A stretch of DNA of 64,000 nucleotides from Spartinivicinus marinus (GCF_026309355.1 NZ_JAPJZK010000001.1:1054001-1118000), one strand, 5' to 3'. Positions 43,974 through 53,205 are shown, numbered from the stretch's first letter. Notes: generated by a model from the sequence alone, not told the origin. Numbers and translations: made by a program.

Positions 43974-44954
43974 ATGTCTCAGGCCAACCCCCTAAAGCGT
44001 ATTTATCAAACTGTTGAACAAGATTTCAGTGGTGTTAATGACCAGATTATTAGCCAGCTGCACTCGGATGTTAGCTTGGTGGATAAAATCAGCCACTATA
44101 TTACCGAAGCAGGAGGCAAACGCCTCAGGCCGTTACTGGTACTTTTGTCAGCTAAAGCTTGCCAGTATAAACAGCAGGACCATATTCCACTTGCAGCCAT
44201 CATCGAGTTTTTACATACCGCAACGTTACTCCACGATGATGTAGTAGATACTTCAAACCTCCGTCGAGGTCGGGCAACCGCAAATGCCATTTGGGGTAAT
44301 GCACCCAGTGTACTAGTTGGCGATTTCTTATACTCCCGTGCCTTTCAAATGATGGTTAAGCTTGGCAATATGCAGATAATGCAAGTGCTAGCTGATGCCA
44401 CCAATGTCATTGCTGAAGGCGAAGTCATGCAGCTGATGAATATTGGCAATTCAGCTACCACTGAAGCAGATTATTTCGAAGTGATTCGTTGTAAAACTGC
44501 CATGCTATTTGAAGCTTCCTCTCAGACTGCAGCCATTTTGGCTAACAGTTCTACTGAACAAGAGAATAATTTACGCCAATATGGCTACCATCTAGGCATG
44601 GCATTTCAGCTAATTGATGATGTACTGGACTTTCAGGGCAGTGCCGAAGAAATGGGTAAAAATGTGGGTGATGATCTCGCAGAAGGCAAACCTACCTTAC
44701 CATTAATTCACACTATTGAAGCAGGCTCTATCAATGACGCCGAACTGGTTAAGGAAGCCATTGAAAACCCCAGCCAGCTTGACCTAAAGGCAGTTATTTC
44801 AGCTGTTAAACGCAGTGGTGCTCTAGATTATACCCAGTCGCTTGCAGAGCAACAGGCTGATCTTGCTATCAAATGTATTGCCGATTTACCTGAGTCGGAG
44901 CATAAACAAGCAATGATAGAGCTAGCTCACTTTTCTGTTAATAGAAATCACTAG
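43974..44954 (+). CDS. ispB: Octaprenyl diphosphate synthase IspB
   Basis: 326 residues with the two aspartate-rich motifs of trans-prenyl synthases, LHDDVVD (first) and IDDVLDF (second), and GGKRLRP near the N-terminus. It makes the long isoprenoid side chain of ubiquinone from IPP and a short allylic diphosphate. It is divergent from rplU, as is common in gammaproteobacteria. Confidence 0.96.
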   Translation: MSQANPLKRIYQTVEQDFSGVNDQIISQLHSDVSLVDKISHYITEAGGKRLRPLLVLLSAKACQYKQQDHIPLAAIIEFLHTATLLHDDVVDTSNLRRGRATANAIWGNAPSVLVGDFLYSRAFQMMVKLGNMQIMQVLADATNVIAEGEVMQLMNIGNSATTEADYFEVIRCKTAMLFEASSQTAAILANSSTEQENNLRQYGYHLGMAFQLIDDVLDFQGSAEEMGKNVGDDLAEGKPTLPLIHTIEAGSINDAELVKEAIENPSQLDLKAVISAVKRSGALDYTQSLAEQQADLAIKCIADLPESEHKQAMIELAHFSVNRNH

Positions 44955-44988
44955 CCTCTTATCTTATTTAAGTATGCAGCCTTCGATT

Positions 44989-45531
44989 CTACCCTATTGC
45001 TAAGTCGGTTGTTTGTAAGCCAAAATCTTCTTTGATCAGTTCCAACCAGCCAGCAATTCGCTCGTCAGTTAATTCGAATTGCTGGTCTTCATCCAAAGCC
45101 AACCCCACAAAGTGCTGGCCGTCTTCAGTCAATGCTTTAGAAGCCTCAAAATCATAGCCACTGACAGGCCACTCTGAAACAGTAATCCCCCCCTGAGAAA
45201 TCACTAACTGGTGTAATGCACCCATAGCATCTAAAAAGTAATCAGCGTAACCAAACTGATCGCCCAAACCAAACAGCGCAATGACTTTACCTGAAAAATC
45301 AACCTGCTCAAGCATTTCCCACTGGTCTTCATAATCACTCTGCAACTCACCAAAGTCCCAGGTTGGAATCCCCATAATCAAAAAATCGTACAGTTCAAAT
45401 GTTTCTGGTGTTGACTCAACAATATCATGTAATACCACTTCGACCACTTCGGCTAATCCTTGCTGAATTTTAGTTGCAACAGCTTCCGTATTTCCCAAGC
45501 TACTGCCATAAAACAGTCCAATCGTGAGCAC
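44989..45531 (-). CDS. Flavodoxin
   Basis: 180 residues from GTG 45531, chosen because a GGAGG ribosome site sits five to six bases before it and homologs begin at LTIGLFYGSS; an upstream TTG at 45549 would overlap that site. The FMN phosphate loop is FYGSSLGNTEA. The roughly 20-residue insertion of long-chain flavodoxins is present. It shuttles electrons to enzymes such as Fe-S and isoprenoid reductases. It is convergent with ispB. Confidence 0.93.
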   Translation of the reverse strand: MLTIGLFYGSSLGNTEAVATKIQQGLAEVVEVVLHDIVESTPETFELYDFLIMGIPTWDFGELQSDYEDQWEMLEQVDFSGKVIALFGLGDQFGYADYFLDAMGALHQLVISQGGITVSEWPVSGYDFEASKALTEDGQHFVGLALDEDQQFELTDERIAGWLELIKEDFGLQTTDLAIG

Positions 45532-45983
45532 AAACGCCTCCAAATACAAATGAGAAACATTATCTTTAAGTAATAATAACCAAGCTCTACTCTGTTCTCA
45601 ATGCAAAATCTAAAACACTTAATTGAAAAGCCTGTCTTTTTTGCCTATGACTCACATGTGAACACATCCAACAAAACACCAACTAAAAACCAATCACGCT
45701 GGTATTGAATGCTTGTTTTAGTAAAAACGTTTAAACTAAGGACGCATTTTCAATAAATACTTAATAGAAACTAACTGTTGTCTTTTTGTATACAAGCAAC
45801 CACCACCCCTGCTCAATAAACATACAATTATTTTTAATTTATGACTATATTTTGAACGGATTTAAACTAATATCTACGTTGAATTTTTTTTTTCACAAAA
45901 GGCTCTGTCAACCCCTACCGAGATAGTTTTTCATCTGTATAATTTCGCCTTTTTTTCTGAGTAGTCAGTGCTGTATAGGTGTC
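45532..45983. other. Intergenic stretch between flavodoxin and the GIY-YIG-like gene
   Basis: 452 AT-rich bases between divergent genes. I see no RNA gene or clear repeat, and no promoter that I would place with confidence. Confidence 0.45.
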
Positions 45984-46919
45984 GTGTTGATTATTTTCAC
46001 CATTACCAATAAAGTTACAGGTCAAGTGTTTGTCGGTTCTACCCGAAACAGCCTTGAGTCTCAGTGGGCTAAAATTGTCTCTGCTGCCGAGCAAGGTCTA
46101 GATTACCCTTTATACAAGCAAATCTGTCGTTATGGCGATGACCAATTTGATGTTGAAGAGTGGGACTTCGCCGATACTCGAGAAGAGTTAATGGCGCTTG
46201 AGCAAGAAGCGGTAGACTCTTTGCAAGCAGAAAGCCTAAGAGGCTATAAGACAGCTGTTACCCAAAGGCGAGTTGTAACAGCCCCTAAAAAAAGAGCCTC
46301 ATCCAGTCGCGCCAAACCATCGACAAGTGAGCCGAGCGATACAGAAGAAGGTAGTGCAGAAAAAACTGCTTCAGTTTTACCTACTGAAGCAAAAGTACAG
46401 CCTGAGCCAGAGCCTGAAATAGAAGTACCAGCACCGCAACCCGTTGCACCGGTAGAAAAACCTGTTTCTATTTTGGCTCAGTTAACGGCTAGTGCAAAAG
46501 CTTATAAGCGAAGCTGTACACCAGCAACCAAGAATAAAGCAGCCGCTAAAAGCAATAAAGAAGCATCTGGTCTCGTTGAGGTTGACTCAGAGCAGCTAGA
46601 CTCTTTATTTGCAAAAGTTAGTGCATATAGCTCTCAAGCCAAACCAGAATCAGAGCAGCCAACAGCAGTAAGCAACAAAATTGATGACAGTGGCTTAGCT
46701 AGCAGTGACAGCCTAGTTGAGACAAAAACGGTTGAAGCACCAGAGCCTGTATATAATGAGCATCAACAACGTATTTTAGCTGCCATCAATAAACAACGAC
46801 AGTTGCGAAGTGAGAGGACACCAACGGTTATTGAGCAAGAGCGTAAGCAGCTGGCAGACTTATTAACTAAATTAGAGTTAAGAGCTGTTGAACTTAAGCA
46901 GCCAATAGCAGCCTCTTAA
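45984..46919 (+). CDS. Protein with degenerate GIY-YIG-like domain and long disordered tail
   Basis: 311 residues from GTG. The first 90 residues fit the GIY-YIG fold: ITNKVTGQVFVGSTRN, then LYKQICRYGDDQFDVE, then LEQEAVDSL. The two signature motifs are altered (IFT for GIY, FVG for YIG), so catalysis is doubtful. Residues about 95-250 are low complexity, rich in Pro, Glu, Ala, Ser and Lys, and the C-terminus is a charged helix or coiled coil. I read it as a possible nucleic-acid-binding relative of GIY-YIG nucleases. It is a single-gene unit ending at a strong terminator. Confidence 0.75.
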   Translation: MLIIFTITNKVTGQVFVGSTRNSLESQWAKIVSAAEQGLDYPLYKQICRYGDDQFDVEEWDFADTREELMALEQEAVDSLQAESLRGYKTAVTQRRVVTAPKKRASSSRAKPSTSEPSDTEEGSAEKTASVLPTEAKVQPEPEPEIEVPAPQPVAPVEKPVSILAQLTASAKAYKRSCTPATKNKAAAKSNKEASGLVEVDSEQLDSLFAKVSAYSSQAKPESEQPTAVSNKIDDSGLASSDSLVETKTVEAPEPVYNEHQQRILAAINKQRQLRSERTPTVIEQERKQLADLLTKLELRAVELKQPIAAS

Positions 46920-46930
46920 ACTTAATTCTT

Positions 46931-46968
46931 AAGCTAAAAAAGGGGCCTATAGGCCCCTTTTTTAGCTT
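46931..46968. terminator. Bidirectional terminator between the GIY-YIG-like gene and the antiporter gene
   Basis: A 38-base palindrome with 17-base perfect arms, core GGGGCC-TATA-GGCCCC, and A/T runs on both sides. Confidence 0.95.
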
Positions 46969-46980
46969 GATGATATTCTG

Positions 46981-48300
46981 TTAAAGCACCAACGCTGCCA
47001 TCCAACCAAAAACCAATAATGGAATATTGTAGTGAAGGAAAGTAGGAATAACGGTATCCCAAATATGATTATGCTGACCATCAACATTTAAACCTGCAGT
47101 CGGCCCTAAAGTAGAATCAGAGGTAGGTGAGCCTGCATCCCCCAAAGCTGCAGCAGTTCCAACCAGTGCGACTGTTGCCATAGGGCTAAACCCTAGTTCT
47201 AACGCTAATGGAACATAAATCGCCGCAATAATGGGGATGGTTGAAAAAGAAGAGCCTATGCCCATGGTAATTAATAATCCCACCAATAACATTACCAAAG
47301 CAGCCAGCACTTTATTGGAACCAAACAAGGCTGCGGATGTATCAACCAGTGTTTTAATATCACCCGTTTGCTGCAGCACAGCAGCAAAACCTTTTGCTGC
47401 TATCATGATAAAACCTATCATGGCCATCATTTTCAGCCCTTCAACAAACAAGCCGTCAGCCTCAGACCACTTAAAAATACCACTTGCAGAAAAGACGACA
47501 AAACCTACTAGGGCACCCAGTGCCATCGAGTCAGTTACCAATTGCACAACAAATGTCACAACAATAGCTATCAAGGCCACCAACAGAGATTTAGGAGAAT
47601 AACTGACGTCTGCTTTTTCTACTTGTTTTATCGCATCTACATTGTATTGACGAGGATTGCGATAACTAAACAGCACAGCAACCAGCAAACCAAACAGCAT
47701 ACCTAGTGCAGGTAAAGCCATTGCCTGCATAACACTTACCTGACTGGTATCCATACCATAGTTTTGAAGGTTGGCTAACAAAATATTATTTAAGAAGATT
47801 CCACCAAACCCTACAGGCAGAAAAATATAAGGCGTGATTAGCCCAAATGTAAGTACACAAGCAACTAAACGACGGTCAAGCTGCAATTTCGCAAATACTA
47901 TAAGTAAGGGAGGAATCAACATGGGAATAAATGCAATATGCACTGGTATCAGGTTTTGCGAACTCATTGCCACGAAGGTTAACACCAGAATAATCAACCA
48001 TTTCAAATAGCCCGTTGCTGAACCTCCCTGCTGATTAAGCCGTGCTAATGACTTGTCTGCAATCCAATGGGGTAAGCCTGACTTGGCAACTGCTACAGCA
48101 AAAGCACCAAGTAAAGCATAACTCAGTGCTACCTCTGCTCCCCCACCTAACCCTTGATTAAAAGCCTTTAGTGTTTCCGAAAAATCTAAACCACCAACTA
48201 GACCACCCGCTAAAGCACCAATGATTAATGACATCACAACATTAAGTCGCAAAATGCTCAGTAACAACATGGTGGCTACGGCAACAACCACTGCATTCAT
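46981..48300 (-). CDS. Na+/H+ antiporter-family membrane carrier (NhaC/YuiF-like)
   Basis: 439 residues with about 11-12 membrane helices. The N-terminal segment ([19 protein letters not shown]) and [21 protein letters not shown] near the C-terminus match the Na+/H+ antiporter-family proteins of the ion transporter superfamily. The substrate is uncertain: some relatives move amino acids or dicarboxylates. It is the last clearly chromosomal gene before the integrated DNA. Confidence 0.8.
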   Translation of the reverse strand: MNAVVVAVATMLLLSILRLNVVMSLIIGALAGGLVGGLDFSETLKAFNQGLGGGAEVALSYALLGAFAVAVAKSGLPHWIADKSLARLNQQGGSATGYLKWLIILVLTFVAMSSQNLIPVHIAFIPMLIPPLLIVFAKLQLDRRLVACVLTFGLITPYIFLPVGFGGIFLNNILLANLQNYGMDTSQVSVMQAMALPALGMLFGLLVAVLFSYRNPRQYNVDAIKQVEKADVSYSPKSLLVALIAIVVTFVVQLVTDSMALGALVGFVVFSASGIFKWSEADGLFVEGLKMMAMIGFIMIAAKGFAAVLQQTGDIKTLVDTSAALFGSNKVLAALVMLLVGLLITMGIGSSFSTIPIIAAIYVPLALELGFSPMATVALVGTAAALGDAGSPTSDSTLGPTAGLNVDGQHNHIWDTVIPTFLHYNIPLLVFGWMAALVL

Positions 48301-48993
48301 TATTTAATATTTCCCCATTAATTGACCTACATAGCGCACACAAAAAATGCACTACTTGCACCTACTGACATCTCAAATTGATACTTTTTTAATCACACCA
48401 ACATATCTGCAAATCAATATCAGCAAGTCTTACCTCTCACCACAAAAAATTTACACTTTAAGTAGTGACCCTAGCGTTTTTTGCAGGTAGAATGCTCGGA
48501 AAGGTCTATACAAAGTGTTGAACATCATCTGCAAAGCGACACCTGCAAGCAGCTTTCATAGAAAAGCAGCAAGCGATCATGTAAAAGCAAAATAAAGAAA
48601 AGCCAAACAAGTACCCAGCAGCACTTGTCACTTTCCAACCAAAAAGTCACGATGGTACCCGAATAGTTACTAACCGCCAAATATTTTTATCTTTCCTTCC
48701 GATAAAATACGAAACCAAACCTCTTTTCACCTTAACCACTTGTATCTTCTTTCACTGATGGTATCTATAAAAGCCTCAATAAAAAATTAGTTTTTATCAA
48801 GACACCAAAAACGTTGAAATAAAGTAATACACCATCAAAACTTGCAGCTTTGTTGAAAAATATGCGAGCAAAGCATAAAACTAACGTGGTTTTACAGAAA
48901 AGCACATTTAAAATACTACCCCGCAGCAAATCATCAGTAATAACAGCGTAATACTAAAGGCGTATATAAATAAGAGAGGGAGAGTGATAAGGC

Positions 48994-49023
48994 AAAAAAA
49001 ACCCTATTGATTAACAACAGGGT
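48994..49023 (-). terminator. Orphan terminator facing left
   Basis: On the minus strand, ACCCTGTTG pairs with CAATAGGGT (one mismatch) and is followed by eight T. There is no minus-strand gene to its right before the plus-strand integrase, so it may be left over from a gene displaced by integration. Confidence 0.55.
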
Positions 49024-49231
49024 ATAAATAACGTACGGGAACTACTGTAAGACAAACTTTGGCGTAATAAATTCCACACAAAGTAAAGCCTTAAGAACTG
49101 ACCAATATTGTTAGCCAGCGGCTACACTCTGCCCAAAAATGTGACAAATGTCAAAAAATTATTGTGAAATGACGCAGGATATTTTGTATTTCGTCTGTTT
49201 TGCTTGTGGAAAAACTGCCTTTTAGCTTGCC

Positions 49232-49320
49232 TTGTTACAAATTTAACCTCAGCTCTTGTTACAAAATTGGTTGTAAATCCGCATCTATAAACCACTTTTT
49301 CAACTGGAATTTGTTACAAA
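49232..49320. repeat. Three copies of TTGTTACAAA upstream of integrase 1
   Basis: Identical 10-mers at 49232-49241, 49256-49265 and 49311-49320; the last ends 14 bases before the integrase ATG. Each is a near-palindrome (TTGTnACAA). They could be arm-type integrase sites or an operator for the integrase gene. Confidence 0.75.
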
Positions 49321-49334
49321 AGTGAGACATAAAG

Positions 49335-50678
49335 ATGCATAACATTTTTGTAAGAGGCTCTACATATTACTTTCGTAAAGTAGTGCCTGTAGATGTATAC
49401 GATACCTTTCGTAAGAGGGAAATAACCTTTTCACTTCAAACTAAATCTAAGCGGTTAGCTAGGTCAAAAGCTGCTGTTGCTCTTGGAGCAGTTGACACTG
49501 CAATCTATGAAATGCGTGAGCTAACTGACCTTGCTAAAAGAAGGACTGTTCACAAAGAGCTAGTGACCTATCTGGATGACTTTCGTGCAACAGGTAACGC
49601 CAAGCTGAAAAGGGTCATTGTAAGTACTCCCTCAAACACCACGGCTGACCAAAAAGAAAAAGAAGAGCAAAGCCCTACGCTAAAAGAAGCTCACGCTCTC
49701 TACCTTGATGAAAAGATAAAAATGGATTGGCATGAGAGGACTAAAGCCGATGGAGTTCAAGCCTTTAATTGCCTTATAGATATTGTGGGTAATATAAGGC
49801 TTAACAAGCTCAGCAAAGGACTTGCTATTGAAGTTACACAACAGATTTATGACTACCCAGCAAAGCGCAATCAATGGAAAAATAGAAACCTAAGTCTAGA
49901 AGAACTTAAAAAATTAGGTGTACCAACAATTGCTCCAACAACCGCTGTAAAACACTTCATGCATTTAACAACCTTCTTTAATTGGTTGGTCAATAGAGAA
50001 TATATGGCAGCTAATCCCTTTTCTGGACTAAAACCTAGAGCCAAAAAAGCAGCGGCAAGAACCAAGGAGCCCTTCACAGCAAACGACCTTAATACCTTAT
50101 TCACCAAACGGATTATTAAAGGAGAAGACCCAGATAAACCCTGGCGCTTTTGGGTTCCTGTTCTCGCTTTATATACAGGAGCGCGTCTTGAAGAAATTTC
50201 ACAACTTGACGTCGATGATATAAAACAAAGCGAAGGTATTTATTATTTAGATATCCACGACAGAGGCAGCCATCAACTAAAAAATAAATCGTCTATACGT
50301 AAGACTCCCTTACATAAAGACCTACTGGAAATTGGCCTTTTAGAATACATCAACAGTCGTAAAGATGAAGTAAAATTATTTAATTTATCCCTACTACAAG
50401 GTATTTATGGTAAGACTGTATCTGCATGGTTTACCTTTATAAAAAATAAGCTCAACTTCCCTTCAACAAAAGTTTTCCATAGCTTCCGTCATACCTTCCG
50501 TGATTTTGCCGTCGAGAGTCGTGTTCCTAGTGAGCACATAAAGGCGCTCTTAGGCCACACACAAGGCGATATGACCCATGGTGTCTATGGTTCAGGCTTT
50601 AGCTTGTCCTTACTTAATGAAAGTATGCAGCAGATAGACTTTAGTTGCGTGAGGGATATTTTAATAAAGGAAGCTTAA
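49335..50678 (+). CDS. Tyrosine site-specific recombinase (integrase 1)
   Basis: 447 residues. The N-terminal part (YYFRKVVPVDVYDTF) resembles the DUF6538-type domain found on island and phage integrases. The C-terminal catalytic domain has R284 (TGARLEE), H382-x-x-R385 (HSFRHTF), H408 (LGHTQG) and nucleophile Y418. It is complete, so probably active. It reads inward from the 1-kb boundary region, the usual arrangement of an integrase next to its attachment site. It is unrelated in detail to integrase 2. Its stop codon overlaps the vapC stop tail to tail. Confidence 0.92.
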   Translation: MHNIFVRGSTYYFRKVVPVDVYDTFRKREITFSLQTKSKRLARSKAAVALGAVDTAIYEMRELTDLAKRRTVHKELVTYLDDFRATGNAKLKRVIVSTPSNTTADQKEKEEQSPTLKEAHALYLDEKIKMDWHERTKADGVQAFNCLIDIVGNIRLNKLSKGLAIEVTQQIYDYPAKRNQWKNRNLSLEELKKLGVPTIAPTTAVKHFMHLTTFFNWLVNREYMAANPFSGLKPRAKKAAARTKEPFTANDLNTLFTKRIIKGEDPDKPWRFWVPVLALYTGARLEEISQLDVDDIKQSEGIYYLDIHDRGSHQLKNKSSIRKTPLHKDLLEIGLLEYINSRKDEVKLFNLSLLQGIYGKTVSAWFTFIKNKLNFPSTKVFHSFRHTFRDFAVESRVPSEHIKALLGHTQGDMTHGVYGSGFSLSLLNESMQQIDFSCVRDILIKEA

Positions 50679-51091
50679 TGTTCTAAGGGCCTTGTCCAGT
50701 CTTCTAGTGACAAGAGCCTTTCAACATTATAAAAAGCCTTATCATTTGTTATCAACGTGGCTTTGACTGCTACAGAGTGCGAGGCTATGAGCATATCCAT
50801 TGTACCTAAAGAAAACCCATCTTTTTCACAAGATGTACGTAGTTTGGCGTATGCTTCAGCCGCATCAGAATTCCAGGGTAGAATATTGACTCTAAGTAAA
50901 AACTCTTTAACAAGGTTAGCAAGATGTTTAGCCTCGGGCTTCCTTGCAACTCCACGCAATAGCTCGGCTTCAGTAATAGCTGAGATGGACACAGAAGCCA
51001 TAGCCACCGAGCAAAGGCGCTCCTTGACCTGCGACACTCCTTTGATAATGTAGCTAGCGGTGTTGGTGTCTAGCATGTAAAGCTTATCCAT
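50675..51091 (-). CDS. vapC: PIN-domain RNase toxin VapC
   Basis: 138 residues with the PIN acidic set D8 (LDTNTAS), E43, D99 (GTMDMLIASH) and D118 (TNDKAF). VapC toxins cut tRNA or rRNA until neutralised by VapB. The ATG overlaps the vapB stop by one base (TAATG). The 3' end shares four bases with the convergent integrase 1 stop. Toxin-antitoxin pairs stabilise integrated elements, which fits this position. Confidence 0.93.
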   Translation of the reverse strand: MDKLYMLDTNTASYIIKGVSQVKERLCSVAMASVSISAITEAELLRGVARKPEAKHLANLVKEFLLRVNILPWNSDAAEAYAKLRTSCEKDGFSLGTMDMLIASHSVAVKATLITNDKAFYNVERLLSLEDWTRPLEH

Positions 51092-51333
51092 TAAAATAAA
51101 TCCTTTTCTTGCTCGACTTCGTTGTCTCGTTCTGCCATGAAATCTTCAGGCACTTTAGTATTTTCAACAAGCTTGAAGAAATCATCCCAGCTACCCGGCT
51201 TCTTAGAAATAATTACGTCACCAGTTTCGGGGTCTTTGCGTATATAAACCTCGTCGCAATCAAAGCGGAAACTTGAAGGTAGCCTGACTGCTTGGCTCCG
51301 TCCGTTCATAAAGAGTTTTGCGGTATGTCTCAT
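51091..51333 (-). CDS. vapB: Antitoxin VapB
   Basis: 80 residues from ATG 51333, with an AAGGGG ribosome site. A SpoVT/AbrB-type DNA-binding fold (FMNGRSQAVRLPSSFRF) is followed by an acidic toxin-binding tail. A longer frame starting at 51408 is rejected because it would run through the paired operators and lacks family support. VapB normally represses its own promoter, more strongly with VapC. Confidence 0.9.
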   Translation of the reverse strand: MRHTAKLFMNGRSQAVRLPSSFRFDCDEVYIRKDPETGDVIISKKPGSWDDFFKLVENTKVPEDFMAERDNEVEQEKDLF

Positions 51334-51354
51334 GGGTGGCCCCTTCTCACTGTC

Positions 51355-51399
51355 ATATACCAAAGTATATGCATCAATATGTGATATATCAAGGTATAT
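51355..51399 (-). promoter_or_regulatory. Tandem operator of vapBC
   Basis: Two 16-base inverted repeats, ATATACCAAAGTATAT (51355-51370) and ATATATCAAGGTATAT (51384-51399), agree at 14 positions and start 29 bases apart. They lie between the int2 stop and the vapB ATG, where a VapBC complex would bind to autoregulate. Confidence 0.8.
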
Positions 51400-51404
51400 C
51401 CTTT

Positions 51405-52391
51405 TCACTTTCTTACCTCCTCTAAACGCTCTGCAAGGCTGTAATAGGCGTCTTCTTCAAGGTGAGCATAGATAGCCGTTTGCGTAATATTCGAATGGCC
51501 TAGCCAGTGCTGAACCTCTCTCAAGCTGGCTCCAGCCCTAAGTAAGCGGGTAGCGCATGTGTGTCTGGTACAGTGAAATACAAAGTCAGTGTCGTGCTCC
51601 AGCTTCATCTGTTTACGCAGCTTGGCCCAGGCTTGAGTAATGCTGTCGATTGTCCATTGGGCAGGCCACAGGTTGCCAGCAGATTCTAAACGACGCTGTA
51701 AGACACCTTTGGCCTTTCTGGTTAATGGGACTGAGCGCGTTTTGCCGTTCTTCGTATCGCTAAAAATAATTTTATTGTCGAGAATATCTTGCGGCTTTAA
51801 TTTAAATATTTCTGAACGGCGGCCACCTGTTTCTATGGCGAGCAAAATAAAGTCGGCCAAATCTTTATCAGCTAATAAAAGCAACTGCTCTTCTTCCTCA
51901 TATGATAGGTAACGGATACGGCCTTGCCTTGTCTTCATGCGCTCAAAGCGTGGCATTGAGGAAATATAGCCGCGCTCGTGGGCATAACGGAGCATTTTTT
52001 GTAGTACAGCTATTTTTCTATTTATTGTTGCTGGCGCGTTGCCTTCAGTTTTACAAGAGCTAATAAAGGCATCAATTGTATTAAGATTAATATCAGCTGC
52101 TAATGTAGACGGACCAAGCAATTTTATTATCTGCATTCCTGTTTTATATTGCACCACCTCGCTTTTTGTACCGGTCCAGTAGCGCGCTGTGGTTAACTCT
52201 AAAAGCTCGCTTAAGGTTAGCTTTTTGTACTGCTGGGGAGCTTGTGGGTTTTCTTCATTGCCTGCTTTGACTGCTAATAACTCAGCCTCTCTTGCTTGGG
52301 CTTTTGCCTTGGTAGCACAGTTTTCACGTACTCTATTTTTATTTATATATACGTCAACTTGCCACCTTTGGCCACGCTTACGGATAGCCAT
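51405..52391 (-). CDS. int: Tyrosine site-specific recombinase of the T7-like prophage (integrase 2)
   Basis: 328 residues: AP2-like N-terminus (RGQRWQVDVYINKNRVREN), SAM-like core-binding domain, then catalytic domain with R191 (TGGRRSEIF), a Lys in the TKNGKTR beta-hairpin, HCTRHTC, LGHSN and nucleophile Tyr in IYAHL. It is in the same orientation as all phage genes to its right. Its place beyond the early genes matches the int position of integrase-bearing T7-like marine phages, where int lies before the RNA polymerase gene. It is probably the enzyme that inserts this prophage. Confidence 0.92.
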   Translation of the reverse strand: MAIRKRGQRWQVDVYINKNRVRENCATKAKAQAREAELLAVKAGNEENPQAPQQYKKLTLSELLELTTARYWTGTKSEVVQYKTGMQIIKLLGPSTLAADINLNTIDAFISSCKTEGNAPATINRKIAVLQKMLRYAHERGYISSMPRFERMKTRQGRIRYLSYEEEEQLLLLADKDLADFILLAIETGGRRSEIFKLKPQDILDNKIIFSDTKNGKTRSVPLTRKAKGVLQRRLESAGNLWPAQWTIDSITQAWAKLRKQMKLEHDTDFVFHCTRHTCATRLLRAGASLREVQHWLGHSNITQTAIYAHLEEDAYYSLAERLEEVRK

Positions 52392-52463
52392 AGGAATTCC
52401 TTTTGATGATAGGTGTTTATTTAATTTGAGGAGAAAGAGAAGGAAGAAAAAAAATAGGAAAAG

Positions 52464-52493
52464 GTAAGAGCAAGGCTTTTTACTTACTCTTAC
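52464..52493 (-). terminator. Possible terminator/attenuator before int
   Basis: GTAAGAG and CTCTTAC arms around a 16-base loop, followed on the minus strand by a pyrimidine stretch with eight T. It would limit readthrough from the regulator gene into int. Confidence 0.5.
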
Positions 52494-52502
52494 AGTGAGT
52501 AC

Positions 52503-52826
52503 TTATATATGCTTTAATACGCCTTGTATTACTTTCTTTCCCTCCTCATTTAAATACAAAACGCGGCGGCGGACGTCGTGCGGGTCTGTCCGCATTTCTA
52601 CCCATTTATAGCCTTTACTTGTCTCGTCTTCACCTGCCAAGGCTCGGACAATACGTGAGCTTGTTGTTCTTGATAGGTTAGCGCGGCGTTGGACCTCAAC
52701 AACGCTTATCCCCTCATCCTTAGCTATTGTAAGTAGTGCCTCAAGTTGCGTTAGTGTCATATTAGGGTCCACTTCTCGCAGAGCTTGTACCGCACTTAAA
52801 AACTTTAATAACTTTAACCCGCCCAT
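52503..52826 (-). CDS. MarR-like winged-helix protein (phage regulator A)
   Basis: 107 residues, a lone winged helix: MTLTQLEALLTIAKDEG, then a recognition-helix region RRANLSRTTSSRIVRAL and a wing ending DPHDVRRRVLYLNEEGKKVI. This is the MarR fold without the usual outer dimerisation helices at full length. It lies directly upstream of int in the operon. A role in lysis-lysogeny control is inferred from context. A second similar protein is encoded at 55,187. Confidence 0.75.
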   Translation of the reverse strand: MGGLKLLKFLSAVQALREVDPNMTLTQLEALLTIAKDEGISVVEVQRRANLSRTTSSRIVRALAGEDETSKGYKWVEMRTDPHDVRRRVLYLNEEGKKVIQGVLKHI

Positions 52827-52944
52827 ACCTTAGTACTCTCAGTGTTTTTTAATGTACATTGCGCCTAAAATTGGCCTCAACTATATTCACCTCACATTTG
52901 AAATGCAATTATTTTATACCGCATACGGGAACATTTACACAAAT

Positions 52945-53205
52945 TTAAAACCTTTGTAAAGCCTTTTCAACCATACAATCTATAGTTATTTTGTATGAAT
53001 AAAGCCCGACCCAGGTCCCTAAAACGGAATCAATAACTACACAATCTGTTGTCTGTTTAGCCAGCAGCCTCCCAATTTCAGGGGCCACAGCCCACCACTC
53101 GATAACATCGGGATACTGTTCATAAGCATTAAATAGGTTGCCTACAAGTTCAGTCTGTTCTAGAAAAATTCCATCTGTATACTTCTTATGCTTTGCGCTA
53201 CTCAT
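52945..53205 (-). CDS. Phage protein of unknown function (86 aa)
   Basis: I take the ATG at 53205, eight bases after GGAG; a TTG at 53211 would be two codons longer. The product is acidic to neutral with no membrane segment or known motif. Its start overlaps the stop of a 44-codon gene as ATGA, so the two are translated together. It lies between ardA and regulator A and belongs to the promoter unit starting near 53,370. Confidence 0.6.
   Translation of the reverse strand: MSSAKHKKYTDGIFLEQTELVGNLFNAYEQYPDVIEWWAVAPEIGRLLAKQTTDCVVIDSVLGTWVGLYSYKITIDCMVEKALQRF

Larger units (their letters stand above)
48301..49334. other. 1-kb gene-free stretch, probable left boundary region of integrated DNA
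   Basis: No reading frame of note lies on either strand. It holds a minus-strand terminator hairpin (48994-49023) with no gene in front of it, an 8-base inverted repeat TTGCAGGT (48481) / ACCTGCAA (48541), and the TTGTTACAAA repeats before the first integrase. No tRNA or tRNA fragment is visible. The left attachment site is likely here, but it cannot be fixed without the right junction. Confidence 0.5.

Noticed and set aside
51334-51408. Longer VapB starting at 51408
   Set aside because: It would be translated through both operator repeats; the ATG at 51333 has a good ribosome site and the usual VapB length.
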